NCBI RefSeq assembly: GCF_004364435.1
Contig: NZ_SOCT01000003.1
Span: 533,243-597,242 of the forward strand
Direction: 5' to 3'
Source: Pseudomonas sp. LP_7_YM
GTDB taxonomy: Bacteria; Pseudomonadota; Gammaproteobacteria; Pseudomonadales; Pseudomonadaceae
Length of the DNA stretch: 64,000 nucleotides
The notes beneath the pieces were generated by a model. That model saw only the letters and a list, made by a program, of their open reading frames with translations, did not search any database and had not been told where the DNA came from. Shown here piece after piece: positions 9,552 to 17,998 of the stretch; the first letter of the stretch is position 1, and the number at the start of each line of letters is the position of its first letter. Both the position numbers and the translations under genes were made by a program.

Positions 9552-10985
9552 TTATGAACTCTGCGAAGCGTTCAGCGAGTCGAAGAACGACGTGATGCTG
9601 GTGGCAGAAGCCTTCAACTGACCGACCAGCAAGTCCATGGCGTTGTACTTGGCAGTGAGGGTCGCGGTCATGTTGGTGACACGCAGATCGAGCGCTGCCT
9701 GCTGGCTGGTCAGATCTTTCTGTTGCTTGTTCAGGCTGGTGGTGCGCGTGGCGAAAATCCCGCCAGTCTCGGTGTAAGGCGTGATGGCCGCGTTCATACG
9801 TGCCACCAGGCCGTTGGAGCCGTCCCCGGTACCACTGAACAACTGCTGCACATCACTGGCCAGACCCTGACTCATCGCAGTCGTGAACTTGGTACTGTCG
9901 AGCGTTAGCTTGCCGTCCGATTGACCGGTGGTAATGCCCAACTGAGACAGAACCGACAGGTTACCGCTGGCGCCGGTCGTGACCAGTTCTTTACGAAGCG
10001 CCGCAAGAATCGAACGCGGCATAGCGTCGCCCGTGAGCGCGGCTGCGGTATAGGTCGATCCGGTCGTCGCATCCGGGGTAGTCAGAACGGTGCCCTTGGT
10101 CACTGTACTGACCGCAGTGACCACCGCGTTGTATGAATCAATGAACGTCTGCAGCGACGTTTTCAAGCCGTCGGTATTGGTTGCAACCGTGATCGTCGCC
10201 GCATCGGTCTGCGCCAACAAGGTCATCGATACGCCACCAAGACTTTTATCGATAGTGTTGCTGGCACTGGTGACCGACAGGCCGTTGATGGTCAGTTTGG
10301 CACTGGCAGCCTGCGCATCAATATAACCCGCACTGGTGGTACTGGTCGTGTCAAGCTTGGTACCGGCAGTGATATTGAACCCGGTCACCGTGTCACTGGA
10401 GGCTGTAATGTCTGTTCCAGCCCCGGTCACTGTCGATGAGAAAACCAGGCGGGAACCATTATCGTCAGTGATGATGTTGGCGCTGATGTTCGAGGTCGAA
10501 CTTTGCGCGTTGACCAGTGTTGCCACTGACGAGAGGGTAGCCCCAGTAGGAATGGTGATTTTTGTATCAATGCCATTTTGAGTGAGGGTCAGATCGCCAC
10601 TCGGAATAGCACTGGTCGCCCCCTCAGAAAAAGAGGCACTTGCAACGCGGGAGCTGCTGGCAAGATTCGAAACTTTAATACTGTAGGTACCAGGCACCGC
10701 CGTGTTATCGGAGGTTACTGTCAGCTTGCTGGTGTCCGACGATGTGGCTGAATACCCCGCAAATGCTCCGTTGCTGGTTTTGCCCAGATTGGTCAGTGCG
10801 GTCTGAAAAGACGCCATTGCGCTCTGCAACGTGCCAATCCCGGACAGCTTGGTCGTAACCAGCTTGGTCTGGGTAGTGATTTGCGTCTGTTTTGCAAGTT
10901 TGTCGGAGTCGACCAGCGCAGTGACAATACTACTGATCGCAAGGCCCGACCCCAGGCCGGTGGTAGTGGTAATTGGACTCGCCAT
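9552..10985 (-). CDS. fliD: Flagellar filament cap protein FliD
   Basis: FliD (HAP2) caps the filament tip and promotes flagellin insertion. The 477-residue protein has the N-terminal cap motif LGSGLAISSIVTALV (residues about 11-25), a Ser/Thr-rich variable middle with a FliD flagellin-hook repeat region, and the C-terminal coiled-coil domain (NKQQKDLTSQQAALDLRVTNMTATLTAKYNAMDLLVGQLK). It follows flaG and precedes fliS, the standard Pseudomonas order. Confidence 0.96.
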   Translation of the reverse strand: MASPITTTTGLGSGLAISSIVTALVDSDKLAKQTQITTQTKLVTTKLSGIGTLQSAMASFQTALTNLGKTSNGAFAGYSATSSDTSKLTVTSDNTAVPGTYSIKVSNLASSSRVASASFSEGATSAIPSGDLTLTQNGIDTKITIPTGATLSSVATLVNAQSSTSNISANIITDDNGSRLVFSSTVTGAGTDITASSDTVTGFNITAGTKLDTTSTTSAGYIDAQAASAKLTINGLSVTSASNTIDKSLGGVSMTLLAQTDAATITVATNTDGLKTSLQTFIDSYNAVVTAVSTVTKGTVLTTPDATTGSTYTAAALTGDAMPRSILAALRKELVTTGASGNLSVLSQLGITTGQSDGKLTLDSTKFTTAMSQGLASDVQQLFSGTGDGSNGLVARMNAAITPYTETGGIFATRTTSLNKQQKDLTSQQAALDLRVTNMTATLTAKYNAMDLLVGQLKASATSITSFFDSLNASQSS

Positions 10986-11061
10986 TTCTAGCTCCTTTCG
11001 GTTTTAGTCGGTCTTTTGACTATAAACAGCTCAAAAGAACCGCGTTCACGTTTCATGCCAG

Positions 11062-11475
11062 TCAAGCTTTAGCGTCGAACAACAGACTATCTGCATGTTT
11101 CATGCTGTCTGCGTTTTTCAGGCTGTCAGCAATTTTCAGCGCCTCAGCGGACGGCAACTGCCGCACCACTTCGCCCGTTTCAGTGGCAATGACCTTAACG
11201 ACCACCTCACCAGAACCTTCGTCAATCGAAAATTCAAGGTTACGGCGGACCGAGTTAAAGAACTTATCCATATCCTGAACGGCTGCTTTCAACTCCTTTG
11301 ACTTTTTATCGGCATCGGCAGAAGAGTCTTTACTTTTCGACGCATCCGTATCGGCAGATGCGGCCGGCGCAGAAACGATTTGAGGCGCCCCGACGGACTT
11401 GTCAGCCGCTACAGGCACCACCGGCAACAACGGCATTACAGGATAAGTCACGCTCAATCGGGTGCTGATATCCAT
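11062..11475 (-). CDS. flaG: Flagellar protein FlaG
   Basis: FlaG is a small protein found between fliC and fliD in polar flagellates and affects filament length. The 137-residue product has a variable Ala/Lys/Asp-rich N-terminal half and the conserved C-terminal domain: AVQDMDKFFNSVRRNLEFSI, then EVVVKVIATETGEVVRQLPSAEALKIADSL. The linker (about residues 35-65) is rich in Ser, Asp and Lys. It starts after the strong fliC terminator, so it needs a weak promoter of its own or readthrough. Confidence 0.93.
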   Translation of the reverse strand: MDISTRLSVTYPVMPLLPVVPVAADKSVGAPQIVSAPAASADTDASKSKDSSADADKKSKELKAAVQDMDKFFNSVRRNLEFSIDEGSGEVVVKVIATETGEVVRQLPSAEALKIADSLKNADSMKHADSLLFDAKA

Positions 11476-11495
11476 GTCTTCTCACCTCTCAAAGT

Positions 11496-11530
11496 AAAAA
11501 GCGGGGAAGCACGCAAGCACACTCCCCCGC
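11496..11530 (-). terminator. Rho-independent terminator of fliC
   Basis: On the minus strand GCGGGG and CCCCGC pair across an 18-nt loop and are followed by TTTTTA. It begins 17 bp after the fliC stop and makes fliC largely monocistronic. Confidence 0.85.
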
Positions 11531-11547
11531 CAAAACTCTAGCCGATA

Positions 11548-12399
11548 TTACTGAAGCAGCTTCAGAACAGCGGATGGCAGCTGGTTAGCCTGGGCCAGAA
11601 CAGAGGTGGAAGCCTGTTGCAGAGTCTGTTGTTTGGTCAGGTTAGCGGTTTCAGCTGCGAAGTCGGTGTCTTGAATACGACCCAGTGCAGCGGTGGCGTT
11701 TTCGTTGACGTTCTGCAGGTTGGAAATGGTGCTGGTCAGACGGTTTTGCGAAGCACCCAGGCTTGCGCGGGTGGCGTTGATGGTCGCCAGTGCAGCATCG
11801 ATTGCCGAGATCGCGGAGTCAACGTTAGTGTGCGCAGTGTCGTTGTCCGCGCCGCTGATCGAAGTGGTGCCGCTGGCTACGCCCAGTGACGAAGCGGTGA
11901 AGCTGCCGGTCAGAACCAGGTCGATGTGGTTCGAAGTACCGGTGTTGGAGCCCACTTGCAGGGTCACGGTGCTCGCAGAACCGTCCAGCAGGTTTTTTCC
12001 GTTCAAGTTGGTGGAGCTGGCAATACGGGTCAGTTCGTCAGACATCTGGCCGTATTCCGAATCCATCGCGGTACGGTCCGCAGTACCGTTGGTGTCGTTT
12101 CGGGACTGAACAGCCAGTTCACGCATACGTTGCAGAATGTTGGTCGACTCTTGCAGAGCGCCTTCAGCGGTCTGAGCGATCGAGATACCGTCGTTGGCGT
12201 TCTTGATGGCCACAGTCTGACCACGGATTTGCGAAGTTTCGCGAGTAGCGATCTGCAGGCCGGCGGCGTCGTCTTTGGCGCTGTTGATTTTCAGACCGGA
12301 AGACAGACGGGTCATCGAAGTCGACAGTGCGTCGGAAGCCTTGCTCAGGTTTTTCTGAACAGCCAGGGAAGCTACGTTGGTGTTTACGCCTAAAGCCAT
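11548..12399 (-). CDS. fliC: Flagellin FliC
   Basis: The filament subunit, 283 residues, P. syringae-type length. The conserved N-terminal D0/D1 is residues 1-140 and the C-terminal D1/D0 about 205-283, ending LPSAVLKLLQ. The short variable centre (141-204) is very Ser/Thr-rich and is the expected O-glycosylation domain. Residues 30-51 form the flg22 epitope recognised by plant FLS2, begin TRLSSGLKINSAKDD and look like the P. syringae form. Residues 84-111 correspond to flgII-28 and differ from the tomato-strain version I remember in their last third. Good ribosome-binding site (AGGAATTC). Confidence 0.98.
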   Translation of the reverse strand: MALGVNTNVASLAVQKNLSKASDALSTSMTRLSSGLKINSAKDDAAGLQIATRETSQIRGQTVAIKNANDGISIAQTAEGALQESTNILQRMRELAVQSRNDTNGTADRTAMDSEYGQMSDELTRIASSTNLNGKNLLDGSASTVTLQVGSNTGTSNHIDLVLTGSFTASSLGVASGTTSISGADNDTAHTNVDSAISAIDAALATINATRASLGASQNRLTSTISNLQNVNENATAALGRIQDTDFAAETANLTKQQTLQQASTSVLAQANQLPSAVLKLLQ

Positions 12400-12480
12400 G
12401 ATGAATTCCTCGTTGGTTGGGTACTGCGGCTATCCGGCCCTGGCAAGCGCCGGGTGTGGCCTAGAGAACCTACATAATGT

Positions 12481-12507
12481 TTATCGTCGTATCTGCAAGG
12501 AGCTTGA
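12481..12507 (-). promoter_or_regulatory. FliA (sigma-28) promoter of fliC
   Basis: The minus strand reads TCAAG, 14 nt, GACGATAA, a good match to the Pseudomonas sigma-28 consensus. It lies about 80 bp before the fliC ATG. The remaining part of 12400-12717 shows no gene; it contains a direct repeat of ACGCGCC around 12645-12665. Confidence 0.85.
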
Positions 12508-12717
12508 GGGCTTTTTCAAAATTTTTTGCCACCAGAGCGCCACCCCTGCTTTTTTGACGGGGGATACACAGCGTTTCGGCGCAATCCCTATAAGCTTTAA
12601 TTACGACGCCAACCTTCTATGCAACCAGTGTTCCTGGCCCGGACGCGCCTGTCGACGCGCCGGTTTAAGGGTTTACCTATTACTGACTTCCTAACTTGCT
12701 GTAAGGCTTTTCTGCAA

Positions 12718-12978
12718 CTATTGCCAATGCCACATTTCGACGAACTCCACCTCCAGCCAATCCGCCACCCCCAACCAGTCCTGACGCTCCTGGCATTGCA
12801 AAACCGCACTGAGCACCTGCATCCATTGCGCTTGTTCTTGGACCGAGCGAGAGGTGAACAGCGGCATGGCGGTCTCGATCAATTCCACCATCTCCAGCGC
12901 AGCCTCAATGTCGCGGCCCAGACGAAACAGTCCGGCACAGTGTCGGGCGGTGTCGATGATTTGCGTGGGGACGTTCAT
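12718..12978 (-). CDS. Small hypothetical protein coupled to maf
   Basis: An 86-residue protein, mostly helical, starting MNVPTQIIDTARHCAGLFRLGRDIEAALEMVELIETAM and rich in Trp near the end. I do not recognise the family. Its ATG overlaps the stop of the upstream Maf-type gene by 4 bp, so it is translationally coupled to it and probably serves the same flagellin-modification function, for instance as a partner or chaperone. No signal peptide or membrane segment is visible. It has no obvious terminator before the fliC promoter region. Confidence 0.7.
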   Translation of the reverse strand: MNVPTQIIDTARHCAGLFRLGRDIEAALEMVELIETAMPLFTSRSVQEQAQWMQVLSAVLQCQERQDWLGVADWLEVEFVEMWHWQ

Positions 12979-14270
12979 GGCGCGGTCCAGTCGGGGTCGA
13001 ATTGAGTGCCTGCGATCAGTGCGCCGTCGCGGCTGGTGTTAAAGAACTGCACCTCAGGATGTCGGGCGATGTAGCGTTCCAGTTCGATCAGGTAACTGCG
13101 GAAGTTGAGCTGCGTGGTGACTTTCTCTCCACGACCGTCGCGTACCCAGTGCCGGGCGACATGCAATTGCGGGCCGAGGTCGCCATCCTGCCAGCCGGTG
13201 TGAGTCTTGCCCCCCGGAAACGCGAAGTCGGTGCCGAACAAAGTGATCCGTGCGACACCCATCTTCACCGCCAGGTCAACGGCCGGGTGAATCACGCTGC
13301 CACCGACATGCAGGTCAGCCTTGGGAATCTGCTGGCGAATCCGCGAGTACACCGGGCTGCTCGAGTAACCCGCGTAACGTGGTCCCTGCCAGGCCTTGAG
13401 CATTTCGGCGTCTTGACATGGCAGGTACACCAGCGCAATGCCTGCGGTATCGTCCGGCGGTAAATGCCGGGTGCTGATGCGGTGATCGATGCTGACCACC
13501 ATGTCCGGCCTGACCCCTTGTCTGCGCAGCGGTACATAGGCTGTGTCGACGCAGATCAGCAAAGGTCGCATGGGGTCTCGAGACGTGGCCGCCAGTCGGG
13601 GCAGATGCTGTTGCAGGCTGGGGCCGGTAGCGATGACGAACGCTTCGCGCCCGGGCTGACGGCCGAACAGGTCGGCAACATCGGCGTCGCCAAGCAACAA
13701 CGCCCTGCCCTGTTCGAGCATTCTCACGTTGTCGGGGTTATCCGGTGAGAACTCCTGATTATTGAAACCGACGTGGACTTCGCTCACCAGCCGATCACGA
13801 ATCCTTGCGCTGCTGTCATCAGCCAGCACCAGCTCGGCGGGCAGCGCAAAAAACGGCAGGCGGATCTCTGTGGCGGCGTCGGCGTAGGCCAGCACTACGC
13901 GTGGGTCGCTCAGCCAGTCCTGCTGCTCCAGCAGCCGCAGGACCAGCGAGAACAGTGCGCCATTGAGGATATGGACATGCAGCACGCGCAAGCTGTCGCA
14001 GGCCAGAAGCACCCGCTGCAGGTCGCCAAGCGCAGTGCCATACACGTGAACCTGGGGGCTGTCGACGGGCAGGCTCGCTGCCTGCAACCGCGCTTCGGCC
14101 AAACGGTCATGGCGGCTGGTGAGCTGGATACCGGCCACGCTCAGCGTCGAGCCCTGACCTTGGATCAGTTGAGCGGGGACCGCGTCGGCGTTTTCGTTCA
14201 GCAGCCGCTGAGCGATGCCAGGCCAACGCTGCTCGAGCACGGCCAGGTTGCGCTGGAGTATCTCGCTCAT
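12975..14270 (-). CDS. Maf/DUF115-type flagellin glycosyltransferase
   Basis: The protein has the core of the Maf (motility accessory factor, MptE-like/DUF115) family: AFVIATGPSLQQHLPRLA, LLICVDTAYVPLRRQGVRPDMVVSID and ITLFGTDFAFPGGKTHT. Maf enzymes transfer pseudaminic or related nonulosonic acids from CMP-sugars to Ser/Thr of flagellin in the cytoplasm. The start MSEILQRNLAVLEQRWPG (14268-14270) is chosen by similarity to the family; upstream in-frame ATGs exist. 431 residues, shorter than Campylobacter Maf proteins. Position between pse genes and fliC supports a role in attaching Pse to FliC. Acceptor and donor are inferred. Confidence 0.85.
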   Translation of the reverse strand: MSEILQRNLAVLEQRWPGIAQRLLNENADAVPAQLIQGQGSTLSVAGIQLTSRHDRLAEARLQAASLPVDSPQVHVYGTALGDLQRVLLACDSLRVLHVHILNGALFSLVLRLLEQQDWLSDPRVVLAYADAATEIRLPFFALPAELVLADDSSARIRDRLVSEVHVGFNNQEFSPDNPDNVRMLEQGRALLLGDADVADLFGRQPGREAFVIATGPSLQQHLPRLAATSRDPMRPLLICVDTAYVPLRRQGVRPDMVVSIDHRISTRHLPPDDTAGIALVYLPCQDAEMLKAWQGPRYAGYSSSPVYSRIRQQIPKADLHVGGSVIHPAVDLAVKMGVARITLFGTDFAFPGGKTHTGWQDGDLGPQLHVARHWVRDGRGEKVTTQLNFRSYLIELERYIARHPEVQFFNTSRDGALIAGTQFDPDWTAP

Positions 14271-14306
14271 GACAGCCATCCATTTCGCACGAGTAGAACA
14301 CAATGT

Positions 14307-14340
14307 AAAACGGCGACCTGGAGTCCAGCGTCGCCGTTTT
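14307..14340 (-). terminator. Terminator of the KAS III gene, symmetrical
   Basis: AAAACGGCGAC and GTCGCCGTTTT form a perfect 11-bp stem around a 12-nt loop, with T's on the outgoing side of the minus strand. It lies 13 bp after the KAS III stop and only about 36 bp before the maf ATG, leaving little room for a separate promoter for maf. Confidence 0.85.
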
Positions 14341-14353
14341 GGGTGACTTAAGG

Positions 14354-15289
14354 TCAGGGACGATAAAGGATAGCCGAGCCCCAGGACAAGCCCACGCCGA
14401 AACCGCTAAGGGCCACGCGCTTCCAGGTCGCATTGAGCACGTGCTTTTCCAGCAGCAGCGGGATGCTCGAAGAGACGGTATTGCCGGTTTCCAGCATGTC
14501 CTTGACGAACTTCTCCGGCGTATTGCCGTCGTCGAAACGACGAGCCACCGCGTCGACGATTGCCGCGCTGCCCTGGTGAATGCAGAAGGCGTCGATATCC
14601 GAGGGCTGCAGGTCGGACTCGCTGAGCAATTCGTTCAAGTGCGCCGGGACTTTGATCAGCGCAAAGTTGAACACTTGACGGCCATTCATGAAGAATGCGC
14701 CGTTGGTAGTCTTGAGGAAATCGGCACCGCCGCCGTCAGTGCCGAACTTGGCTTTACCCAACTGCCACGGAGCGTCTTCACCCATCCAGGTGGCGGTGGC
14801 AGCATCGCCAAAGAGCATGGTGGTGTTGCGGTCTTCGGGGTCGACGATCTTGGAATAGGGGTCGGCGGTGACCAGCAGACCGTTCTTTAGGCCCGCGGCC
14901 TCCATGAAGCCCTTGAGCGCATAGATGCCGTAGACGTAGCCGGAGCAGCCCAGCGAGATGTCGAACGCGGCCACGTGAGTCGGCAATCCCAGCTTGTGCT
15001 GGACGATGGCTGCAGTGTGCGGCAGACCCTCTGCGTCACCGTTCTGGGTGACGACGATCAAAGCATCGACGGATTCGCGGGACAGGCCCGGGTTGTTGGC
15101 GAACAACTGGTTGACTGCTTCGACACACAGGTCGGAAGTTTCCTGGGCGTCGTCCTTGCGTGGCAGAAAAGCAGAACCGATCTTGCCCAGAATGAAATCT
15201 TCATCCTTTCCGAATTTCGCACCCTGCGCGTAATTGTCGACGCCAGCCGCAGGCACGTAACTCGCTATGCTTTTAATGCCAATCATCAT
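14354..15289 (-). CDS. 3-oxoacyl-ACP synthase III-like protein (first copy)
   Basis: A KAS III (FabH-type) condensing enzyme of 311 residues. The catalytic triad is visible: Cys115 in DISLGCSGYVYG, His238 in FCIHQGS and Asn270 in ETGNTVSSS, so it should be active. KAS III enzymes join acetyl-CoA or another acyl starter to malonyl-ACP. In position it equals orf3 of the P. syringae pv. tabaci flagellin glycosylation island, which from memory influences virulence and fatty-acid-linked traits. Substrate is unknown; a role in making an acyl group for a flagellar sugar is an inference. It differs clearly from the second copy at 52750-53769. Confidence 0.9.
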   Translation of the reverse strand: MMIGIKSIASYVPAAGVDNYAQGAKFGKDEDFILGKIGSAFLPRKDDAQETSDLCVEAVNQLFANNPGLSRESVDALIVVTQNGDAEGLPHTAAIVQHKLGLPTHVAAFDISLGCSGYVYGIYALKGFMEAAGLKNGLLVTADPYSKIVDPEDRNTTMLFGDAATATWMGEDAPWQLGKAKFGTDGGGADFLKTTNGAFFMNGRQVFNFALIKVPAHLNELLSESDLQPSDIDAFCIHQGSAAIVDAVARRFDDGNTPEKFVKDMLETGNTVSSSIPLLLEKHVLNATWKRVALSGFGVGLSWGSAILYRP

Positions 15290-15859
15290 GGCTTCCCAAT
15301 CAAAAACTGCTGAACATCACCCGGCGCCATCGAGCGGGGGCATTGAAATCCGGGGGCTTGAGGCCTGAATAACCGGCAACGGAACGGCTCGGGCAGTCAG
15401 AGAAAGTCTCTGAAATCAGCCTGATGCCTTCATCTTCTGCAAACACGATACAGTGGAGATGCGCGTTATGACCCACAGGTCACCAAAAGTTTTACAAGCT
15501 TTTAGCTGACCCGTGGGGGCTGCGCAAGGGTGGATCAGCCTTCAGACAGGCAATTGACATGAAGAAACCACCGGTTTATCGGTCGCGCGTAAAGCCTACC
15601 TGTGCATACCGCTCTTTCTCCAATTTCGAAGCGCGCTTGGTTGCAGATGCCTTGGAGCCAGGCCCATGGAAGTGCCTGATCCACCGCCTTTGCTGCCGTC
15701 GTAACCTCCGGCGTCTCCTACTGGGATTGCGTCAAGCCGAAGCGGTGCCAGCGCCGCTGAACCTGTGGGAACTGCTGGGCTGTGCAACCGTGGCGAATGC
15801 GGTGCAGCTGTCGATAGGCATGCGTCCGGCAAGCGCGCTTCTTAAGGGCTCAGTCCGAC
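15290..15859. other. Intergenic region between pseI and KAS III
   Basis: About 570 bp with no gene that I can support. Short open frames on both strands have no ribosome-binding site or recognisable protein pattern. No clear intrinsic terminator for pseI and no sigma-54 or sigma-28 consensus was found. The KAS III promoter presumably lies near its right-hand neighbour (15290-15450). The 3' half could be decayed coding sequence. Confidence 0.4.
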
Positions 15860-16912
15860 TTAGCCGACGACATCCCAACTCAACGCCGTGCCGCGCTTGA
15901 GGCCCCGGCGAGCGGTGCGTCCGAGCACGGCGCCGATGTGTTTGGGCGCCAGGCCAAGCCCCGGGCGTATGGCGCGAATGTTGTCCTTGCTGAAGACATC
16001 CCCCTCGGCCATGTCCTTGACCACATAAAGCGAACGGCGGTACACCAGCGATGCCTGCTCGGCCTGCGTAGCGCCATAGTGCACGCGCCCCAGGCCTTGC
16101 CAGGCACGCTCGGTTTCAGTCACCAGACTCGTCATTTCGGCAGGCTCCAGCGAGAAGCTGGCATCGACCCCGCCGTCAGCACGATCCAGAGTGAAGTGTT
16201 TCTCGATCACGGTCGCGCCCATGGCCACCGCCGCTACCGACACGCCGACGCCCATGGTGTGGTCGGACAGCCCGACCTGACAGCCGAACAGCCCGGCCAG
16301 ATGAGGAATCGTGCGGATGTGACTGTTCTCGGGCGAGGCCGGGTAGGTGCTGGTGCATTTGAGCAGCACCAGATCCTGGCAGCCTGCCTCACGCGCCGCG
16401 CGCACGCTTTCATCCAGTTCAGCGATGCAGGCCATCCCGGTGGAGATGATCATCGGCTTGCCGGTGGCCGCCACTTTGCGGATCAGCGGAATGTCGGTGT
16501 TTTCGAAGCTGGCGATTTTGTAGGCCGGGACGTTGAGGCCTTCGAGAAAGTCCACAGCGGTTTCATCGAATGGGGTGGAGAACGCCAGCAAACCCAATTC
16601 TTTCGCGCGGGCAAAGATCGGCTCGTGCCAGTCCCACGGTGTATAGGCCTGCTCATAGAGCGCATACAGCGACGACCCGGCCCATAAACTGCCGGGGTCC
16701 TTAATGAAGAACTCACCTTCGGCAATGTCCAGCGTCATGGTATCGGCGGTGTAGGTCTGCAATTTCAACGCATGAGCGCCCGCCCTGGCAGCGGCCTCGA
16801 CGATGCGCAGCGCCTGAGCCAGAGACTGATTGTGGTTGCCGCTCATTTCGGCAATAACGAACGGCGGCGCATCCGGACCGACAATTCTTGAACCGATCTT
16901 GAAAGAGTTCAT
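15860..16912 (-). CDS. pseI: Pseudaminic acid synthase PseI
   Basis: PseI condenses the 2,4-diacetamido-trideoxy-altrose product of PseG with phosphoenolpyruvate to give pseudaminic acid. The 350-residue protein has the NeuB TIM-barrel (FVIAEMSGNHNQSLAQA, KLQTYTADTMTLD, VGLSDHTMGVGVSVAAVAMGA) and a C-terminal SAF antifreeze-like domain (about 290-350, SLYVVKDMAEGDVFSKDNIRAIRPG). The EMSGNHN form is typical of PseI rather than sialic acid synthases. It is the last gene of the operon pseB-C-F-G-I, 6 bp after pseG. Confidence 0.95.
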   Translation of the reverse strand: MNSFKIGSRIVGPDAPPFVIAEMSGNHNQSLAQALRIVEAAARAGAHALKLQTYTADTMTLDIAEGEFFIKDPGSLWAGSSLYALYEQAYTPWDWHEPIFARAKELGLLAFSTPFDETAVDFLEGLNVPAYKIASFENTDIPLIRKVAATGKPMIISTGMACIAELDESVRAAREAGCQDLVLLKCTSTYPASPENSHIRTIPHLAGLFGCQVGLSDHTMGVGVSVAAVAMGATVIEKHFTLDRADGGVDASFSLEPAEMTSLVTETERAWQGLGRVHYGATQAEQASLVYRRSLYVVKDMAEGDVFSKDNIRAIRPGLGLAPKHIGAVLGRTARRGLKRGTALSWDVVG

Positions 16913-16918
16913 GCTCGC

Positions 16919-17998
16919 TCACTCACTGCAAATTTTGTCATGACCGGCCAGCGTATCCGCCACCCGCCCGGCCCCGTAACCGTCCACCAACCCTCGCGAA
17001 CGCTCGGCAAATGCCTGCCGCTGAGGCGCATCGCCCAGCAGGCTCGCAATCGCCCTCACCCGTTGCTGCACATCCAACTGCTCATGGGGCCCCAGATACA
17101 GGTGGATGCCCGCCTCGGCCAACAGCCGAGCATTGAGCTGCTGATTATGGGCGACAGAAATGCAGACCGTCGGCAGCCCCAGAGCAGCACGCTCCCAGGT
17201 CGTACCGCCGCCTGCACCGATGAACAGGTCCGCTTGTTGCATCAATCCGAAAAAGTCATCGACCAGCCCATGCAGACGCCAGTTGGGTCGGCCCCGTGCC
17301 AATTCAATCATGGCTTCCCATTGTGGGTTGTGCAGCCCGGCAACGAAGTCCACCTGCATATCATCGAAGCCCTGCAGCGCGTGCATGGTCGCGTGCACCT
17401 GACACGCGGCATCGAAACCACCGAAATTCACCAGCACCCGTTCCACCCAAGGGTTGATCGCGATGGGTTGGCACTGGAATTCGTCGCGCAGCAAAGCGAA
17501 ATGCGGGCCAAGCAAAGCCTGGCAGTCACCGGGTATCCACTGCGCATAGGGGCTGTCCGTTACCTGTGCGGAAAAATTCTGGTCAAGCAACACGTCCACG
17601 GCGTGCGGTCGATTGGCGAGGTCGTCGATGGCCATCAAGCCACTGGCAAACCGTCCAGCCGCCCTCTCCCACCGCGCATCCAGGTCGTAGTGATCGACGA
17701 TCAACCAGTCGAACGGCTGCTCGCTCCGCAAGGCTTCGGCCAGCGCTTCGATATCGGCCTGCCAAGGCAAACTCACCTCGATAGGTGTACTGCCCTGCTC
17801 CTGCGGATAAAGCTCGGGTAAACCAAAGGCGGTATAGCCCTGCTCGCGCAGACGTTGCAGCAGATGGCCGGACAATTGCCTGCACGCGAACTGCACGTCG
17901 GCGCCCCGCTTGCGCAAGGCGTTGGCCAGCGTCAGGCAGCGCGCGACATGCCCGCTGCCGATGGCAATGGAGGCGTCAGCCCGAATCAGCACCCTCAC
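16919..17998 (-). CDS. pseG: UDP-sugar hydrolase PseG
   Basis: PseG removes UDP from UDP-2,4-diacetamido-2,4,6-trideoxy-altrose. The 359-residue GT-B-like protein starts with a GTG and has IRADASIAIGSGHVARC, with His17 at the catalytic position of the family. The UDP-binding region GAGGGTTWERAALGLPTVCISVAHNQ is near residue 245. The C-terminus shows no GNAT acetyltransferase domain, so this is not a PseG-PseH fusion. It overlaps pseF as GTGA (4 bp). Confidence 0.92.
   Translation of the reverse strand: MRVLIRADASIAIGSGHVARCLTLANALRKRGADVQFACRQLSGHLLQRLREQGYTAFGLPELYPQEQGSTPIEVSLPWQADIEALAEALRSEQPFDWLIVDHYDLDARWERAAGRFASGLMAIDDLANRPHAVDVLLDQNFSAQVTDSPYAQWIPGDCQALLGPHFALLRDEFQCQPIAINPWVERVLVNFGGFDAACQVHATMHALQGFDDMQVDFVAGLHNPQWEAMIELARGRPNWRLHGLVDDFFGLMQQADLFIGAGGGTTWERAALGLPTVCISVAHNQQLNARLLAEAGIHLYLGPHEQLDVQQRVRAIASLLGDAPQRQAFAERSRGLVDGYGAGRVADTLAGHDKICSE

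Noticed and set aside
12597..12809. Minus-strand frame of 70 codons near the fliC promoter
   Set aside because: Overlaps the better supported 86-residue gene in another frame and is Arg/Trp-rich, as in shadow frames.
15559..15900. Plus-strand frame of 113 codons in the pseI-KAS III gap
   Set aside because: Runs into pseI antisense, has no Shine-Dalgarno and no protein-like pattern.
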